Part shown: in pieces, positions 36,555 to 38,678 of the stretch
How positions within the stretch are numbered: the stretch's first letter is position 1
Layout: every line of letters starts with the position of its first letter
DNA from: an uncultured Cellvibrionales bacterium
Lineage (GTDB): Bacteria > Pseudomonadota > Gammaproteobacteria > Pseudomonadales > Cellvibrionaceae
Reading direction: 5' to 3'
DNA: 38,678 nucleotides
NCBI GenBank assembly: GCA_913050115.1
Contig: CAJWZU010000026.1
Coordinates: 1-38,678, forward strand
The notes under the pieces: model-generated
The model's database searches: none
What the model was told of the DNA's origin: nothing
The model's input: only the letters and a program-made list of their open reading frames with translations
Position numbers and translations under genes: made by a program

Positions 36555-37079
36555 ATGAATTGTAAACTGTTCGTGCTTTTTCCCGTGCTGTTAGCCTTGG
36601 TAGCTTGTACCGGCAGCGGCAATCAGGACCTTCGCGATTACATTGCGGAGGTTAAGAAGCGCCCTAAGGGCACCATTGAACCGATACCGACCTTTCGCCC
36701 CTATGAAGCCTTTAGCTACAGTGCGGTGACTTTACGCAGCCCTTTTGAAGTGCCACTGCCTGAGGCAGAAAAAGTCTATGTTGCGGCAAGTGAGAATGTT
36801 AAGCCCGACTTGAATCGTGAGAAAGAGGTGTTGGAAAGTTTTAATATAGCCTCGCTAAGGATGGTGGGTTCATTAACTCAGGGTGGCGTGCTTTGGGCCC
36901 TGGTTGATGATGGTACCGGTGAGGTACACCCCGTCACTAATGGTAATTACCTCGGTAAAAATCATGGTCGTATTGTCGCTGCTAATGACGGCAGCGTAGA
37001 AATTGTAGAAATTGTTTCCAATGGCCGCGATGGCTGGGTTGAACGTCCAAGAACTCTAAAGATTAAAGAGAAGGAATAG
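36555..37079 (+). CDS. pilP: Type IV pilus lipoprotein PilP
   Basis: It has 174 residues. The lipoprotein signal ends in LVAC with C18. An unstructured N-terminal part (residues 20–70) that binds PilNO precedes the beta-rich homology region: LESFNIASLRMVGSLTQGGVLWALVDDGTGEVHPVTNGNYLG. PilP links the PilNO inner-membrane pair to the secretin PilQ. It starts two bases after pilO and ends five bases before pilQ. Confidence 0.95.
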   Translation: MNCKLFVLFPVLLALVACTGSGNQDLRDYIAEVKKRPKGTIEPIPTFRPYEAFSYSAVTLRSPFEVPLPEAEKVYVAASENVKPDLNREKEVLESFNIASLRMVGSLTQGGVLWALVDDGTGEVHPVTNGNYLGKNHGRIVAANDGSVEIVEIVSNGRDGWVERPRTLKIKEKE

Positions 37080-37084
37080 ATAGC

Positions 37085-38678
37085 ATGCGAGCTCATTCAC
37101 TGTTGTTATGTCTAAGTCGAAAGGCGGGTGCTCTACTGGCGAGTTTTATCCTGCTGGCCGCGCCGCTATCGGTTTTAGCCAATACTCTTGAGGATATTCG
37201 CTTTTCCGAATTGTCGGCTGAGCGTTTTGAAATTAAATTGTCTTTCTCTGAAGCCCCAGAAGATCCTGCTGGCTATACCATTGAAAAACCTGCTCGTATC
37301 GTGCTTGATTTTGCCGCTACCAACAGCGCCCTAGAGCAAAAGAAATTTCCGCTATCATTTGAGAATGCAAAAAGTGCTGTGGTGTTAGGAACCGATGAGC
37401 GAACACGACTTATCGTTAATCTTGAGTCACTGACGACTTACAACGCTCGGGTAGAGGGAAATGTTTATATTGTCGAAGTCGGCAGTAAGCATGTCGATAG
37501 CTACTTGAAAGAAACTGTTTCGCTGGTGGGTGCTGCTAGTAAAGAGCAAAAGCGCGGCGATATATCAGTGACTGATATTGATTTCCGTCGCGGAGAAGAC
37601 GGCGAAGGTAAAATTATTATTGCGTTGTCTGACAGTAATGTCGGTATCGATGTTGATCAAACCGCAGAGGGTGTTTTTGTCAGTTTTTCCAATGCCTTTT
37701 TGCCGCAAGAGTTGCGTCGCCGTTTGGATGTTATTGATTTCGCCACACCGGTTAGCTTTGTCGATGCTAGTTATGATGGTGATCGTGTAGCTTTGAAAGT
37801 AGAGGTGGCCGGTGATTATGATTATTTAGCTTATCAGGCTGATAATGAATATGTTGTCAGTATTAAACCTTTGTCGTTTGAGGAGCTGGAAGACAAGAAG
37901 GCAAAATTTGCTTTTGTTGGTGAAAAGCTGTCGTTGAATTTTCAAGATATCGAAGTGCGCTCAGTTCTGCAGTTGATTGCTGATTTTACCGAGTTGAACT
38001 TGGTTGCTAGTGACACTGTGTCTGGCCGGATTACTCTGCGCCTCGATAGTGTGCCTTGGGATCAGGCGTTAGATCTAGTACTGAAAACAAAGGGTTTGGA
38101 TAAGCGTCAGATTGGTAATGTATTAATGGTCGCGCCTGCGGCAGAAATTGCTGAACGCGAACGTCAAGAACTTGAAACCCTTAAACAATTAGAGGAATTA
38201 GCGCCACTGCGTACCGAGTACATACGCATTCGTTACGCCAGTGCCAGTGAAATGTTTGACTTGTTTAGCGGTTCTGACCAACAAGATAGAAACTCAGGTG
38301 ATAGAGACGGCGGTAGTCAGTCGACCGGGTCTGTGCTGTCAGCTAGAGGTTCTGCGGTTGTTGATGAGCGCACTAACTCGATTATTGTCACAGATACCGA
38401 CGATCGATTGATAAACTTTAAAAAGCTGGTCGATCAGCTCGACATCCCTATTCGTCAGGTACTAATCGAAGCACGTATTGTGATTGCCAACACCAGTTTC
38501 GAAGAAGAGCTGGGTGTGCGCTGGAGTCTGCTCAATAGAAACGTCAGTCAGCGAGGGAGATTTATTGATGATAATGGCAATCCTCAAAAATTTAATCAAC
38601 GCACTAATTATGCTTCTGGTGCGTTGGACACGCTTACTACTGAAAACTTTGATGATGAAACCGGTGCATGGACCCCGC
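37085..38678 (+). CDS. pilQ: Type IV pilus secretin PilQ, N-terminal part (truncated by window edge)
   Basis: The outer-membrane channel for the pilus. 531 codons are open from ATG 37085 to the window end, with no stop. A signal peptide covers about 1–37 (SFILLAAPLSVLA). Two AMIN domains bind peptidoglycan (about 38–140 and about 155–270). The N0/STN domain begins FVGEKLSLNFQDIEVRSVLQLIADFT, and a secretin N1 domain follows (RIRYASASEMFDLF…VDERTNSIIVTDTDDRL). The start of the secretin domain (VLIEARIVIANTSFEEELGVRW) is reached before the edge. The missing C-terminus should contain the beta-barrel gate. Confidence 0.94.
   Translation, partial: MRAHSLLLCLSRKAGALLASFILLAAPLSVLANTLEDIRFSELSAERFEIKLSFSEAPEDPAGYTIEKPARIVLDFAATNSALEQKKFPLSFENAKSAVVLGTDERTRLIVNLESLTTYNARVEGNVYIVEVGSKHVDSYLKETVSLVGAASKEQKRGDISVTDIDFRRGEDGEGKIIIALSDSNVGIDVDQTAEGVFVSFSNAFLPQELRRRLDVIDFATPVSFVDASYDGDRVALKVEVAGDYDYLAYQADNEYVVSIKPLSFEELEDKKAKFAFVGEKLSLNFQDIEVRSVLQLIADFTELNLVASDTVSGRITLRLDSVPWDQALDLVLKTKGLDKRQIGNVLMVAPAAEIAERERQELETLKQLEELAPLRTEYIRIRYASASEMFDLFSGSDQQDRNSGDRDGGSQSTGSVLSARGSAVVDERTNSIIVTDTDDRLINFKKLVDQLDIPIRQVLIEARIVIANTSFEEELGVRWSLLNRNVSQRGRFIDDNGNPQKFNQRTNYASGALDTLTTENFDDETGAWTP

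Overview
The window is a stretch of core chromosome from a marine-type gammaproteobacterium of roughly 50% G+C. The gene orders ftsN-like–hslVU, priA–rpmE–nuclease and mrcA/pilMNOPQ are, from memory, those of Pseudomonas and its relatives. A Cellvibrionales-like lineage is my best guess, not a demonstrated assignment. I see no insertion sequence, prophage, integrase, CRISPR array, tRNA or rRNA. Nearly all genes are recognisable housekeeping genes.

Layout. (1) 1–1459, minus: the N-terminal 486 residues of a large Ig-repeat surface protein, cut by the left edge. (2) 1675–10756, plus: nrdR, then a riboflavin cluster (ribD, ribE, a ribBX-type ribBA, ribH), nusB, thiL, pgpA, a secreted retropepsin-like protease, a stand-alone ribA, a DUF481 barrel and a VanZ-like protein. 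A 70-residue zinc-ribbon membrane protein follows. (3) 11210–14234: divergent glgA and glgC, the ADP-glucose route to glycogen. (4) 14508–16911, plus: RIO1-type kinase, VF530-type protein and a dicarboxylate/amino-acid symporter. (5) 17149–19918, plus: a small orphan ORF and parC, then a 552-bp stretch without a credible gene. (6) 20471–24813, minus: an RND efflux pump and its lipoprotein adaptor, with no outer-membrane channel in view. (7) 24905–30353, minus: DUF971, hslU, hslV, FtsN-like SPOR protein and priA. (8) 30518–31579, plus: rpmE and a secreted thermonuclease. (9) 31599–34145, minus: PBP1a (mrcA), divergent from pilM-N-O-P-Q on the plus strand. pilQ runs off the right edge.

How the genes work together. 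RibD, the DHBP synthase domain of RibBA, RibH, RibE and the separate RibA make a complete GTP-to-riboflavin route. The second domain of RibBA has lost the GTP cyclohydrolase II zinc site, which explains the extra ribA. HslU and HslV form an ATP-dependent protease, and upstream of hslV lies a good sigma-32-like promoter. PilMNOPQ form the alignment complex and secretin of the type IV pilus and sit back to back with the peptidoglycan synthase gene.

I do not see a clearly new multi-gene system. The most unusual signals are small. They are a 97-bp nested inverted-repeat element between hslV and hslU, a transcription terminator that also encodes the start of the nuclease signal peptide, the heat-shock promoter overlapping the ftsN terminator, and palindromes between glgA and glgC.
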